Shown here in pieces: positions 1 to 15,600 of a DNA stretch of 64,000 nucleotides (positions are counted from its first letter, which is position 1; every line of letters begins with the position of its first letter). The stretch spans positions 35,513,501 to 35,577,500 of the forward strand of contig NC_065886.2 in NCBI RefSeq assembly GCF_932274485.2, in the 5' to 3' direction. A model generated the notes under the pieces. The model worked only from the letters and a program-made list of their open reading frames with translations, did not search any database and was not told the DNA's origin. Both the position numbers and the translations under genes were made by a program. The DNA is from Patella vulgata (Eukaryota; Mollusca; Gastropoda; Patellidae).

Positions 1-261
1 ATGGGTGTGATAATAATCTTATAGATAAAGCGTAATTTGCCCTATAATATAAACATACTCTATACTATTATATATTTTATACCAGTATTTAAAATGAACA
101 ACATTCAAACAACCTAACAATGGCCATGCTCACTGCCAATTGGATGATTTAAAAAGCCATCTTACCCAAAATAATCCAGTCATATAGGTTCCATATTCCT
201 AAAGCTATAGTAACAAGCATTCACTACCACTACTATCGATAATACTTAAAGATGATTCTCT

Positions 262-267
262 TTTATT
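262..267 (-). terminator. Candidate poly(A) signal for DCUN1D5
   Basis: AATAAA on the minus strand (TTTATT on plus), about 410 bases past the DCUN1D5 stop. It is the only exact hexamer I noticed downstream of the stop in this window. The rest of 1-673 shows no other feature. Confidence 0.35.
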
Positions 268-673
268 GATTGGTTTTCAAGTTAGCTTGACGATCAATCC
301 AAATAATTGATAGTTCTAAAAGCTTTTTGGAAATGTCTAGTTCATATCATTTTGAGCTGTATTACAGAAATAATAAAAACTTAAATAAATTGGCAACTGT
401 ATTAAGATAAAGCGTCCAATTCACAAAGTCAAACAAGGAGCCACACTCACAGGAAGATAATTAATCAGGAACATCAGTGGTCAGTAAACTACTAATACTT
501 GAAACCATTGCTTCACGAATATGGACAAATACTGAAGGACAGATGGGATTTTATATCAATCTTTGAAAGATATAATGTATGAAATGAGCTAGCCAATAGG
601 TAGGTCATAAGTCTACTTTCTTTTGCACTACCAGTAATTATAGCACGGACAGACAGGAAGTTACATCATTCAT

Positions 674-3600
674 TCAACTATTTTTCTTTTGTTCTTTAAA
701 CCAGTCGACAAACTCATCCAATAACACTGGCCCTGAAAATATAAATACAAAGGTTTCTAGTAGAACTTCTACAACAAAGATAGGTTGCCAGGCAACAAAA
801 CATATGGCCACAGCAGCTAAATCGTCCAAGCGTTCAACAAGGGCCATAACTTTAGATGTAATTAAAAGAAATTGCTGAAATTCTATAGGCTTCTTTGTTT
901 TACTAATTTAAATGATGCATATAAATTTCAAGGGCCATATCTCCAGAAGAAATTAAAGGAAGTTATTGAAATTAAATAGGCTTCTTCATCTCATTAATGC
1001 AAACAACATATATCAATTTCAAAACAATCAGATGATAAATGTAGTCTGTAGAGTGTTCACAAGAAATTGTGGACGGACGGATGGGTGCGACAGCATTATT
1101 TCAATGTGGGCGTATAAAAATCACAAAGATCCTCAAATTTGTCAATCCAATCGAATCCAAACCTTTGATATTTGTGTTGTATTTTTTTTAATTAATGTGA
1201 GTACATTTAGCATAAATTAAGCTGTGAAAAATTTGATATAGTCTAAACAATGCAAATGACAATCATGACATCAGAACACAAGGTACAATTTTATGGATAC
1301 ACAATTACTGAGTTTAATACTAAGCGATGTTACAACGAGGATACTCTCGTCTTTATCAAGCAAATGACACAGATATGTCGGTCGGTCCTAGAATTTAACA
1401 ACCACTTCCACCAAGGGTAATATCGTAGACAAGAACACAGATATGTGAATAGTAGACAAATATGTACAGAATATGCAACAAAAATAAAAAGAAATACAGT
1501 TATAACTTAAACACCTTTGATTAGGGGGCTATTTACAACTAAACCAACACAGGGGCAACTCAGTTAGCAGACGGCTGTCTCTCTAGACAGTCTACATTTC
1601 CTATTTGCTTCTTTGTATTCAGTTTTGTTTTTGTTTTTGTGTAGGATGGAACATGTGCCCTACATGTATTGAATACAGAAACATTTCTTGATTGATTTTA
1701 GAACATTTAGGTTTAGACTACTTTTTTAAACATTTCACCGATATGGTTACTTGTATAGTTGAATTTTACTACATATGCTTACATTCATATTTCGTGTAGC
1801 ATATAGCAGATCATGACTCATGCTGGCATTGCACAATGGTTTCTTTGGGTTGTATTCCTGATTGTTTTCAAATCTGAGTGAAGTCTGTGTCACTACAGAC
1901 CCGGGACTGTACAGCGTAGTGGACGCTTACGGCTAGCCCCTGGATCCATTCACTTTGTTTGAATTGTCTGTCTGTGTTTTCCGGAGTATGATGTCTTGTC
2001 CGTGTATTTGTTTTTGTGTAAATTTTGTGTGGTGCAGTCCCCCTGCACTTACTATTACAGGTATTAAAAGGGGTGTGGGGGAATCTTATTATTTATGATG
2101 ATCAATGTATCAACACTATTAATGGGAAACTAATTAACCTGAGCCGGCCTGAGGCATAGATAAACAATGAGTGAACAAGAGTGATCTCTTATGCATGGAA
2201 AACCGTAAATACATTAATTCAATAAAATTGTACCTTGTGTTAATATGTTCAATTACTAAATGCTAATCAAAGAAGACATGGCATCAGAGTTTGAGAAGGA
2301 CTAGAGATAATAAAGATGTAACTTACAGGCCCCATCTTCATCATAATTAGATAAATCTGCAGCCACAGAACGACTGAATTCTAAAATATTACACCACTGA
2401 TCTTTATTTATTACTTTATATTTCGATTGCTGGAATATAGAAAATATAGTTTAGTCTTTTATCACATCAACATACCCCGAGTCCATATACACTGTAACTT
2501 GGGTATGATTTCATCTTGCATTAATTCCCTTCACATTTGTTCAATGTCAAATCTTTGATTGAAAATTCATGAAAAACGTAAAAAAATCATCCAATTTATA
2601 TTATGTCCAGTTTAAAGCGGATCGTTTAAAGGAGCTAAATCTCTATTCTTTGGCAACTAGAAATGGGTCGGAACGCATATACTAAATGTATATAAACTGA
2701 TTTACATTCAATCGTTTCTGTTTGTACTATAAGAATTTCTAATCAGTTACGTTCAGCGAAATATGCAAAGAGTGGCAATCTTTGGCATCTGGTTATTCCA
2801 ATTTATACCAGTAGTATTCTCTTGTGGTGTGTGTTTAGCCTCTTTATCAAGACACTCATTACAAATGGCGCTCTAAAGCATTCTGGCACGCGATTTGTGT
2901 GCCAATCTTAAAATTTTCATTTTGTTTTAAATATTGGATATCAGAAGCCCATCTTTTCACAGTAAGATAACATCAATGTTGATTTAAATTGATCAATAAA
3001 TTGCAATGTCAAAGATTGTAGATGATATCGAGTTAAAGACTTGCCTCCTTTAATTTTGATAACAAATGTCCAATTTAAAAACGTTTAATTTCTTGACCAC
3101 TGTTTAATTAATTATTATACATTAATATTCAATGGGGTTGTTTATATTGTATTGAATGAATGAAAAAGAAAAATTAGGGATAAATACGCATGATTAAACA
3201 ATACCCTGGTTACAGTGATACCATGGTACACATCCCTTCATTGTAAACAGGATCAGATCTCAGGGTAGGCATCACTCAACAGCCACAGATCCAGGGGTAC
3301 ACATCCCTTTCACTGTACACAGGGTGGATCCAGGGGTACACATACAATTGACAAGGTACACATCCCATTGACAGGGTACAAAGGGCAGCTCTAGGGCATA
3401 TAATGTTTTGTTCAGATTAATGGAAACAAATTGAATTGGATTTAACATCGAATCAATGCAATCCCATAAAAGAAGGAGGAGAATTTTTCACAGGCTGTAG
3501 CATGCTCTTCCATCAAGTTTTTTGTTCCTTCAAATTGAAACTTTCCATGTTAGACCAGTAGTACCAGTATTAGTGTAAGTCTTACCTCTAAGAATTGATG

Positions 3601-6600
3601 GAAGGAACCATACAAGGACCAATGTTTACCGAGAGCTAGAGATAACATAGCTTTAGCCGTGTCTATATCCATACTTCTCTGATCTTTCTCCTTCAAAATA
3701 GAACAGTCATTGTTTAATACAACAAACATTTTGTTTATAATACAATCCAGAATTTTTTAAAGAATAAAAACAACTTGAGCTATTTTACTTATATAGACCT
3801 GGATCTATAAACTTTAATAACACACATTACTAGGGTTGCAAAGATACGCTAACCTCCCGATACGATACGTATCATGGTATGGACCTCATGATATGATACA
3901 TATCGCGGTAATTTTTCTTTCCTAATTTACTTAAAAAATAAAAACAAGTACATGATATTCAATGTCGACATATCACTTTATTAGCCACAGCATTTTCAAC
4001 TGGCGATTTTAATCCAAAATATTTCCATATCTTTGATTTATGGTTTGCTGGAGGCGAATATTTTATCACCGGAAGCCATCTTTCCTCCTTGTCACATGAA
4101 CTACAGGGGGACATAACTCTGCATGATAGATGAATATCGGAAGAAAATGGACGGTTAAAAAAAATCTGTACTGTGTTTACTGAACTGCAGTATAGAATTT
4201 AAAGTACTGTGATTGAGAACCAAACTGTGGCATGTGTACCACTATCGTCTCAGGGTACATTGATGCAGCCCTACACATTACTGTATATTGTAATTAATGT
4301 GTAAGTGTGCGATAATGTTGTATAAACACTCTCAAAGTTGTTACTTGGACAACTCAAAGACACTATTAGGTTTTATAAACACTCAAGAATTTATAAACAC
4401 TAGGAATTTATCAAGGAGTATAAACTTTGAATAGGTTTTTGTTTTAAAATGATTTGTGAAATAGTGTTGTAATAAACATAGTGAGTTTATCCAGAAACTC
4501 TGGAATTTAATGAGAATGTCAAATGATACCAGTACTTACTCTTGCGAAATCAAACGCATATCTGTAAATATTTTTAAAATGAACGGGATGATCGAGAAGT
4601 GTTTTGAGGTAGTCGAGTTTCTGTTGTAGTTTTTCTGTACTATCACATCTATAATAATAAATATAGGCACCAGAATTAATATTAATCTTTGAGAGGCATT
4701 CAGTAACTGGATAGAGCAATAATCTATAACACATACTTATAGAAAAACTATAACACATACTTCTTTATTTGGGTGATGTTTTGAAGAGTATTCTCAATGT
4801 TATCAAGCTATTGTTCCCTTTTTGTCTTGTGCATATTTCAACACTATGTATTAGATTTTAACAGGTGATTTGAATCAATTCACCTATTCGCTTTACCAGA
4901 GAGAATAAATATACAAAATGTGCACTTCAGCAAAACTGTCAGTTAATGAGAGAATTCTTGTATTGGGTTATAAATATAGAAATTATTATATGACGAGGGT
5001 GTATAGATAATAAAATCTTACTGAATATCCTTCATCCCCTTGGCCCATTCTTCAGCAGTAAAATATCCCATTCTATTGGCTTTTAATTTCCATGCTAATG
5101 ACAACATAACAATCTGTAACACAACCATAGCCGTCTATATTGTTATACATATTTACTGGTTCAGTGAGTAGCTAAGGTGCTGGCTAGCTAGCCTAGAATG
5201 TTCGCGATTTTCCAGTGGGGTTTACCCTTGTCAGTGGTGCATGATGGAGAGCCTAAAAAGGACAGCTGTCTAGTCTTTCAGATGGGACAAATAAACGAGG
5301 TTCTGTGTACACATTGGCATGCATGTAAAAGATACATTGGCAGTTCTAATTCGATATAAGAGTAGGCCGTAGCGATCTTCACCACTGACAAGGGGAAACC
5401 AGGCCCAAAAATCTTGATGACCTTTCTTGATAAACACAGGGATCAAACACATCTTACTGAGTCACTGCGGCTCCTGTTAAATTTATGTTTAGCTGTGTTT
5501 TGATTTTTTGATCCATGTGTTTGATTTATGCAGAGTCAGGTTATGTTTAGTTTGCTACATTTCAATCAATTAATCGACACATTTTATGACAGTAGTTCAG
5601 GAAGGAATGCCTGGCAAGGAACAGCTTCCAGTCATTCGGATGGGGCGAAAAATTGAGGTCTGATTGACATACACATGAAAAAACATGACAGTTGGAATTT
5701 GTTGAAAAGCAGGTGAAGGACCCTAGCACTCTGCATGACATATGTCCATCTTTATCAGCCAATTAGTGACGAAAAGAATGACATTTAACCCATTTCATTT
5801 CAATAAACTTGTAAAAATTCAGTAATTCAAATAATAATGTATTCATATTTACATTTTCTGGTTCAACTCCAATATCTTCACAAAATTTCTCCATTCCTTC
5901 TGGACTAATTTCATCCTCATCTGGACCTGAAGACAAGTGTTGTTTATAAATAACTCTGGTTGGGTGCAACAATAACTTTTTTGACAGAGAGAAATGGTGT
6001 TTAACTAGATCATTTTGGGACTACCATGTAATTATGGCTAATATTTGTATTTCAGTAATTCACTTGCACATAGGATAGTGGTCTTTAGAAGTTGAAGGAA
6101 ACATGAGAGAAAACCCACAAGGTTGGATAGGCGACCTTACTCCTTGTCATGTACAAGCAGGGAAAGTAAACCAAGCCACTTAATGAATGATGGATTTTAT
6201 GATCTAAAGCACATGCGCAAGAATGTACAACCATTTGTTTGGTAAAATTTATTTTTATCAGAATGAGACAGATGACTGATTGCTATTTTTTTCAGTCCAC
6301 TTCATTAGTGTTCTTGAAAATAGAGAATAACGTATCCTCTGTACATTATATCTACTCTATCAAATTTACTCTGTTTTATTTGAGTTAAGATTTGACTTTC
6401 ATCCATAAAACTGAACTTCTGAATCTTCTAAAGAATGTCAGTTGTCCCCTCATCAGGACCAAGGATCAGAGATTAAAATAAAATGAAATGGGGTTTAACG
6501 TCCTACTGTTCTGCTCCTAAACTGGGCTAATGAAGACGGGCATACACCATATAGTGTGCTATGAGGGAAATTTTGCCCAGGCAGCGGTGCTACCGCCTAC

Positions 6601-9600
6601 TCTTATATCGAATTCCAACTGCCAAGGGATCTTTTATGTGCACGCCAATATGTACCTGAGACCTCAGTTTTTTTGTACCATCCGAATGACTAGACAGCTG
6701 TCCTTGTCAGGCCCTTCGCAGAGATTTAAAGAACCTTTGTCGTCACACAAGGGGCCAAAGTGGCTAGATGTATATGATACTACAGGCGATGAGGCTAGAA
6801 GTGTATGATGCTGGCCTAACAACCAGAGGTTCTGGAGTTTGATCATGGCATTGGCTGAGAAAGTTCCTCTGGATTATCCAGCCAGATTCAGTTTGTCAGT
6901 AGCCCAAAGAAGATAAAGTATCTAGTTTTCCAGATGTAACATAAAACCGGGGTCCCACATATGCATTAGTAGGCACATAACTCATTGCAATTAAAATTGA
7001 AAGACGAGTGGTCAGAAACACTGTGGCCGGGTAAAATGTCTCTCATAGCACACCGAATGGCGTATGTCCATTTTCATTATCCCAGTCGGAGCAGAACAGT
7101 AGGATGTTAAACCCCAATACATTTCATTTACCTCTGCATTAAACATACATTATGCAAGAGCTATATCTGCCTATAGCAGGTCTTTCTTTAGGCCCGAAAC
7201 GTTGTCTAAATTATTAATTAGACATTAATTAACTTATCCAGACCATAATCAACTCTTGATGCCATCGCTAGCCTGCGATATTTACTGGATTTAAATACAT
7301 TTTTTGATGAATGATTTAACGTCAAAATGCATAATCAAGACATTGTTTTTTGTCAGACCAACTTTAGTAATTATGATCGAGACTAGGCCTAAAATTGAAT
7401 CGCTAATATCTCGGTTCATAGTGAAGAAACTTGACTTGAAATTTTCAGCATATTCTCTTTCCGTCATCTATCTTTTAACTATTATAGCGAGAACTGTCAG
7501 CTCTTTATCTAATCTCCAATAATGCCCCTTTAACAAAACAAATACAGTCCTTACAGATTTAGAGAGTGACTTACTTGTATATTCGTGAAACCAAGCTTCA
7601 CATCGTTTAGAACTGAATGAAGATGAACTGACTGGCTCTCTCTTGGACCTAAAAAACAAGATTACAAACAATATTTAAGATTTAATAAAAACGATATCTT
7701 AAATAAATCAAAATATTAATAAGGCATTGCAATACAATAATGATTATCATTAGCCCGCACACATTACATAATATATTACAAAGAGCTGACTTTACATAAT
7801 ATTCCCCCTACTCTATTCTTGTGACATCATAAACACTAGGATGACATCACAAAGAGCTGACAAAACAAAAATCAATCCTTGACTGATTGGATTTCATTTT
7901 AGAGATGTTTTTATTTTCTAATATTTCAGCTTGATTATTTTAAGCAAGTTTTTCATATTTTAGAACAATAATATTTCAAGGCATTTATTACTGTTTTATA
8001 TGAACTCCTAAACTTGACACTTTGAATATTACATGTAACTTTTCAATAAGACAACAAACCAATGGTTTAAAATATCAGTGTAGAGTGCAAGGTGTATGGG
8101 TCATGTGGGGAGCCACGGCAGGGTCAAGGTTGAATCCTGATATCGGCGGAGAAAGTGTTTCATGATTTTCCAGCGTGGTTTACTATTGTCAGCAGTGCAG
8201 AAGAGTCTGGCATTAACGTACAGTGTCTAGTCAGACGTCTGGTACGAAAAACCGAAGCCCTGTGTTCTTGACTTTTGATTTAGAAATAACAGTAGGCCGT
8301 GGCACCACTGTCCAGCTCAAATTTCCCTTGTACATGTAGCACACTGTAGCAAGTGCCTGTCTTCATAAGCCCCCAGATTCTGCAGGCAAATTGGACGCAA
8401 AACTCTATTTAATATTATTTCCCTCTATATTATGTACTTAGTTATAGTTCACATAGGCTAATGGATTCAAGTTAAAAAAAATTATTTTCTATAGTCTCAA
8501 AACTCTATATTTAATCTTTGCTGTGGGATTTATAATTACAGATTACTGTTTTTATAATACAGTATCTTACTAATACTAGGCAAACTAACAATCAATGGAA
8601 ATTTGGGAATAAATTCCATGAATATTTTGTACCTATGCTTCATTTCTTTACAAATAGATGTGATAAAGTCCCACAATATCACTCTATTAAAACAAACTTA
8701 CACCCATTTAACCTGTGTCTCATGACCTTTAACCTATATAAACAATGACAAACAGTTTTCTACTTATATTTGACCTATTTATGAGTTGTGTTAATTATCA
8801 CTCATATACCAGGAAAAGAGTGAAAATTATATACAAAAAAATCATTAACAGGTTTTTAAATTTTAAAGGATTTGACCTGAATACTAAAATTAACCAAGAA
8901 AAATACACTAAAGGTTTTTAAAAAATCCCAACTCCAGTTAAAATGATTTCAGGTCTAACTTGTAGATTTTGTATATGTATTTTTTAATGTAGCCCACACA
9001 CAGTACAAGTGAACAGCTACTTTGGAATTTGTAAAAATCCATATAATTTAAATCCAACATTAATATAATTTTGGGATAAAGAAATGATAAAGGGTTACTA
9101 ATCTGACTTACATTTTTAAATTTATAAAATAAACAAAATATTCAATTGTTGATAATGTCTGCCTTCAAGATTGACAATAAACATCCATATTATATACTGT
9201 CACTTGTCCCGGATTTAAATCACTATGTTACAACAGTGGTCCGATTCCAATATGTAACCAATATGCTATAGTACTAGTAATCCAGTTATATCTTCATTAG
9301 TCATGTAAGTAACTCAACAAAAATAAAATCCATTATAACACCTGATAACATCTCTCATTAGCTTACAATTTCTGTTGTATATGTACATATGTACTTTTAA
9401 CATAGGCCTACAATACTGTAAGTCACCAGTGACTTTTTGTTCTTCAGGAACAATTAAAATGTTACCTTCTATTTCTTGGGTAAATTTTTAAAAAAAAATC
9501 AAACAAAAAATAACCCGCCACAAAAATTGGGTTGCTTTTCTCAAAAAGCACAGTTTAAATTTTTAAGCTTGGAAATATTTAAACAAAATAAACATCCACA

Positions 9601-12600
9601 ATATTCTTTACTAATTCACACATTAAATTATTCGTGGTTATAATCAATCATTATCCGCTCATTAAAACCTAATACAACCATTAATAACCATAGGCTAATA
9701 TAGCATAATCCACGTAAATGTACAGTATACACAAAACAATTCAATATAGCCACTTAATTATATAAATCCACTGATAATCATACACTAAGAAGTACTGGGT
9801 ATACAACGTAATCCAGAGCAATATACATGAAAATTAGTCACTTATATAAACTTTAGAGTACAGTTATATTTCTGAACTCTTATGAAGGTAAATATCTGTA
9901 ACACACACACACATATATACTGTAATCCACATTAGATCAGTTAAAGGTCAATCAAGAAAAAGAACAGTACATAATTAAAATAATCCTAATTCCTTTAATC
10001 CACCAACTACACACTTAAACAGGGTTTTTCTTTGGACCACTTAATAATAAGCTGTTGTAATCTATCCAAACAGTACTGGTACACAAATATACAACAATAA
10101 CAAGAAAAACAGCTGGAATCTTAAATCTTAGGCCTTAGCCCACTTATGTAAAAGTCATGAGTAGGGATTCTATAAATAGACGGAGTAAATGTAGGTAAGT
10201 AAGATAACATAATATAGTACAGGTGATGATATTAAAACAAAGCCAAGTTTATCCTACAGATGTTATTTTTAACAGGTTATGCAACATGTAAGACTGGTTA
10301 ATCAAAACTTAAGTGTAGTCTCTTTCACTTTCATGACTTTCTGTACGGTAGAGATCATTTGAATATTTGCCTTTACAAAATCAGAATTACGAAAAAATAG
10401 AAGAATTTTGCCAGAGCAGCGAAATTATTCTGCATTGATTGTTTTCATTCTACATGTACATACTATGCTTCACCATAATGGTGTTGTTTGGGGCCCATTG
10501 AATAATCTCACTAAAAAAAGAATTTTGCCAAAGCAGCACTATTATTCCATTCATGGCTTCATTTTTGCGAAAACTTAAGCTCTCATAAAGTGCGCTAAAA
10601 AATTATGATAAAAAAAAATCTATTTTTAAAGGGAAAATGTTTTGTCATATACGCTTCTAATCCATTATGTTTGTTTATAGTTATAGCAGAAACAGGGTTT
10701 CAATTATTTAGTTGCTAAAATATCATTAAAGTTAGGTTGCCAGGCAACTATACATACGCCCACAACAGCTAAGTTGTCTGGGCAGTCAACAAGGGCTGTC
10801 GCATATTTTTTTTTATCAGTAATGAGAACATTTACAACACATGTAATAAGCCATAAAGTAATTATCAGAAATCATTAGAATTTGTTTCGATTGTTTGTCT
10901 CATGACCTTAAACAGATTATATTAACTTTATGGGGAGAGAGAGAAATGGGGTTTAACATCCACTCAACACAAACTAGGTCATTTCGGGACTAACATATGG
11001 TTTAATTTTATTTCAATAATTCGCTTGCGCGTAGGGGTCTTTAGCAGTTAACTTTCTGGTCTAAATATGGTGTTAAAAGAAATATGTTTTGGTAAAGATG
11101 CTATTTTCGTAGCATACTGAAGTGCCAGTTTATCACGTCTGTATAAACTGTCCACTGGAAATGTATAGAATGCTCCTAAACTGATTTTAAGTCCCTGGTT
11201 GTGTATGGTGTCAAGCTCTATGATATAAGACTTGTGGACAGACCCATACACTATACACCCATAGTTGAGTTTTGATCTTATTAAATGTGGGCATATAAAA
11301 ACAGAATATACATTTGCTTGTTTTGAGAAAGGTTTTCCCACAAACCCAAATTAGCTGGAAAGAATAATCCCTTTTTATTTAATGATAGTCTACACATTTT
11401 TGCACAATTTATCTTCAAGAATTTCTTAATCAACGTAATTTGTGAGACTTGTCACTGAGTACAATTCTAAACAAATTTTTGATTGGTTAAAACACCGGAT
11501 TTAATTGACAGAACACCCAATGGCGAGGTCAATATTCTCAGCACTCAGTAAGGAAGCGATTATTTAGTTCTGTGGCTATTATTATGGCTCAAAGCAGTAA
11601 CCGTATTTAATTCAATAACCAGGGTGTCATTCAGTTGTCAGGTTTAGTAATAGCAGATATCTTTATCAGGTGCCGCCGAATGAATTGATAGCTTTCGCAA
11701 AATTTTTGTAAGTGAGCTTAAAACGCCCTCGCAAAGTTTATGTTGAGTGCTTTTTTTCACGCTCACACTTTCTATAAAGATAGGTTGCCAGGCAACAAAA
11801 CATACGCTCACAGCAGCTAAATTGTCTGAGCGGTCGACAAGATGGGGGGGCATTTACATAACAATTTCATACAGATCAGTTTGTAATTTTTGTCGTTTGG
11901 GGGGTAAAAAGGTTCTACCAACTGAAACAAGGGCCGGAACTCTGAAAGCAATTTACAGAAATTGTTGAAATTCGACAAACTTTTTTGTTTTACCAATTTA
12001 AATACCGGTAATGCATACAATCGGATGATAACTTTTGTCATTTGACTGTTCACACGGTCAACAAAGTAAAACAAGTACCATACTTCTTGAAGTAATTTAC
12101 AGAAATTGCTGAAATTTAATATGATTCTTTGTTTCACTAATTTTAAAATAACGAAAAGTTTCACACAGATTGGATGGTAACTTTTGGCATTCGAGCGCTC
12201 ACAAGGTTCAACTATTAAGTGAAACATAGGCCAAAACTCTAGAAGTAATTAATGGAAAATACTGAAATTAAATAGTGTTACTAATTTAAATGATGCTATA
12301 TAAATTTCATACAGATTAGATGGTCACTTTTGGTGTTAGAGTGTTCACATGATTCAACAAAGTGAAATAAGGGCTATACTAGATATAATTAACAGAAACT
12401 GCTGAAATTCAATAGGCTTTTTTGATTTACTAATTTAAATATCAATAAATCAATCAATAATCTTATACAGATCAGATGATGATTTTGTCGTCAGAGCCTT
12501 CACAAAGTGAAACAAGGGCCATAACTCTAGACATAATGAACGGAAATTGCTGAAATTGGTTTCACTAATTCAAATTATGCATATAAATTTATAAAGTTTG

Positions 12601-15600
12601 TCATTAGAGCATTCACAAGAAGCAACAAAGTGAAACAAGGGCCATAACTCCAGAAGAAATTAACGGAAATTATTAAAGCTAAATAGGCTTCTTCACCCCA
12701 CTAAGGTAAACAACATATATCAATTTCAAAACAATCAGATGATAAATGTAGTCTGTAGAGTGTTCATAGAAATTGTAGACGAAGGACGGACGGGTGGAGA
12801 GGGTCGATGGCAATATACAACCACATTTCCATGTGGGTGTATAAAAATGAAACCTTGTACATAAATGACTTGGGCATTAATTTTTTTTAATTTTGTATAC
12901 CGGTACATACAAAGGAGCTTCATTAGAATGCATCCCCTATTATTAGACTAAGTGTATATAATGCTTGCTTTAATTACACAGGCTTGTCACTTCAATTTTG
13001 TTCTACACAGATATAACATGTATTTATTTTATGTGCATGTATTAATGTGTTACAAGTTACTACATTTAAATCGGAACATCTGCTGTATACACACCATTAT
13101 TTATCTTATCCACTTCTTGCTTTATGAATTAAAATCTGTTTAAATAATGAAAACAAGACTACTGCTTTAAGAAACAAAAGCCCACAATGTAACAGCAACA
13201 AGTCATCCCTACACTCCATAGATATTGTTGAAAATATATAATAATATATGCTTTTTTTGTCACGGTAACAGTAGTAGACAAGTACAAATTAGCTGATTGT
13301 TGGTGATTTTAAACAGTTTTTACAAATTTTTAAAAAGATTTGATATTTAATGAATGTGAATAAAAATTAGTGCTAAATACACAGGAATAAAATTAAATGA
13401 TGCCCAGGTTAGGGTGAGTGGAGTCCTTGTTATTTAACTTAAAGGAGCTAAACCACTAACTCAATATTTTCCATACTCGTATAAATTAAAAATATGAATT
13501 AGAATTCAATATAGTTCCATTTCAATCAATATTGGTGTGAAAATAAAGGGCTTCTCATGTGAATAAATGCAAAACATTAATAAAAATTAATGCAAAACAT
13601 AAATTTAAAGAAAACTGGAAAATTGTCAATCCTTGGATGTAAATGTAGAAAATGTATTGTTCTAAACTATGCTTTTGTATCATGTAAAGAAGGATGTTGT
13701 AAGATGTTGTACAGGTACCAGGTAATTGTTTTATAATATGCCTACCTACCTGACAATTAAAGATACATTATGTAATATTTAGACAAAGAGCTGGTCATTC
13801 TTGCTAAAATTGCTCAAAAATACATAATGTAAAATGAAAATATTGAAAATTTCATTCAAATTACTTCATTCTGAGCCAATTTATCACTGTTAGTAGTTTT
13901 GACAAGATGTGTGCATTGTCGAAACTTAGCCTCACTTTCTCATTTTTAAATCAAATTTTTAAACGGCGAACCGTTCTAATCTAGTTAAAATCTTTTGTTT
14001 TTGATGCCATTAAGAATTGATTATGGTCTCGTTTTGTTAATAAATGTCTAATTAATACTTTATATAACATTTCAAGCCTAAAGAAAGACCTGCAAAAGGT
14101 AGATTTAGCTCTTGCATAATGTATGTTTAATATTGTTACATGTTGTCTTTTTTTATCACACAATTTTGGCATATAAAATATATCCCAGTTGGCGGAAAAA
14201 AAATATGAACATTTTTTTATACAACCAGCAGCTGCAAGGCAAGATATACCCACATTTTGCAAGAGATGAATAGAGAACAAGCTAACAAGAAAAGTGATTT
14301 TTTGGTACAATCAAGGGCCATAATTTAGGAAGTTACAACCCGATATGCATGAATATCGAAAAGAACCAAGATCTTTGGGTTATAAAGATATATTTCAAGT
14401 TTCATCAAAATCGGATCAAAATTGTGACTTTTAGAGGGTCCACAACCTTGATATACCATATATTTACACTATTTGCATACAAGGGGCGTCCATTTTGTCT
14501 GTCAACTCAGCCATCATTAGGGTATAACGGTGATATATTCAAACGTTTTCTTAAATTGTATAAAAATTGTGACGTCTAGAGGGACCACAAGCTAAAAGCG
14601 TGATTTTTCGTACAATCAAGGGCTATAATTCAGGAAGTTACGATCCGATATGCGTAATATCGAAAGGAACCTAGAGCTTTGGGTTATAAACATTTATTTT
14701 ATTATTATTTTTGTGCGATTTATATAGCGCTTCATTACACATGAATATTTCTTAGCGCATTCACAACAAAACAGTTCAAAAACATTTTTGAAATAAGTAT
14801 GTTTTTAAGCTCTGGATGGAAGAGGAGTCTCGAAGAGTTTTTGGAAGATCATTCCACATTTTAGCTGCTCTGACGGAGAAAGCATATTCACCAGAACGCT
14901 TATTATATTTGGGTGCGGTGTCAGAATAAATTGATTTAAACACATTCACAAGAGCTTTAAATTGAACCCTCGCTCGAACTCTAAGCCAATGGAGTTTCTG
15001 TAAAAGTGTAACTTAGCTGATATATGATCAAATTTTCGTGTTTTAGTTATAAGACGTGCAGCATTGTTTTGCGCTATTTGTAGTCTGTTTAAAGCTGTTT
15101 CTGGTGCTCTAATAGAAGAGAATTTGCATAGTCCATGTGCGATGTTACAAATGCTCTAACAACACTCTGGCAAGCATCAGTATTAAGATTAGAGCGTATT
15201 CTCGAAATAGCTCTCATTTGATGATGCATTTTCCGTATGATACTATTGATTTGGGGAACTGGGGACATAAATTTCAAGTTTCATCAAAATCAGATCAAAA
15301 TTGTGGCCTCTGGAGGGTCCACAATCTTGTCATACCATTTGTTTATACTATTTGCGTACGAGGGGCGGTCATTTTGTCCGACAGTTTTGGTCTGATTTTC
15401 ACGAAATTCGATCTCAACCAACTTTACGGTGTAACAGTGATATATTCGAAAGTTTTTTTTAAATCGGATAATAATTGTGACCTCTAATGGGACCACAAGC
15501 TAAAAACGTGGTTTTTCGTACAATCAGGGCACATAATTCAGGAAGTTATAGTCCGATATGTGTGAATATCGAAAGGAACCAAGATCTTTGGGTTATAAAC

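Noticed and set aside
11817-12227. 136-codon minus-strand frame
   Set aside because: It runs through the tandem core of the pearl-like repeat and simply restates the repeat unit ([22 protein letters not shown]).
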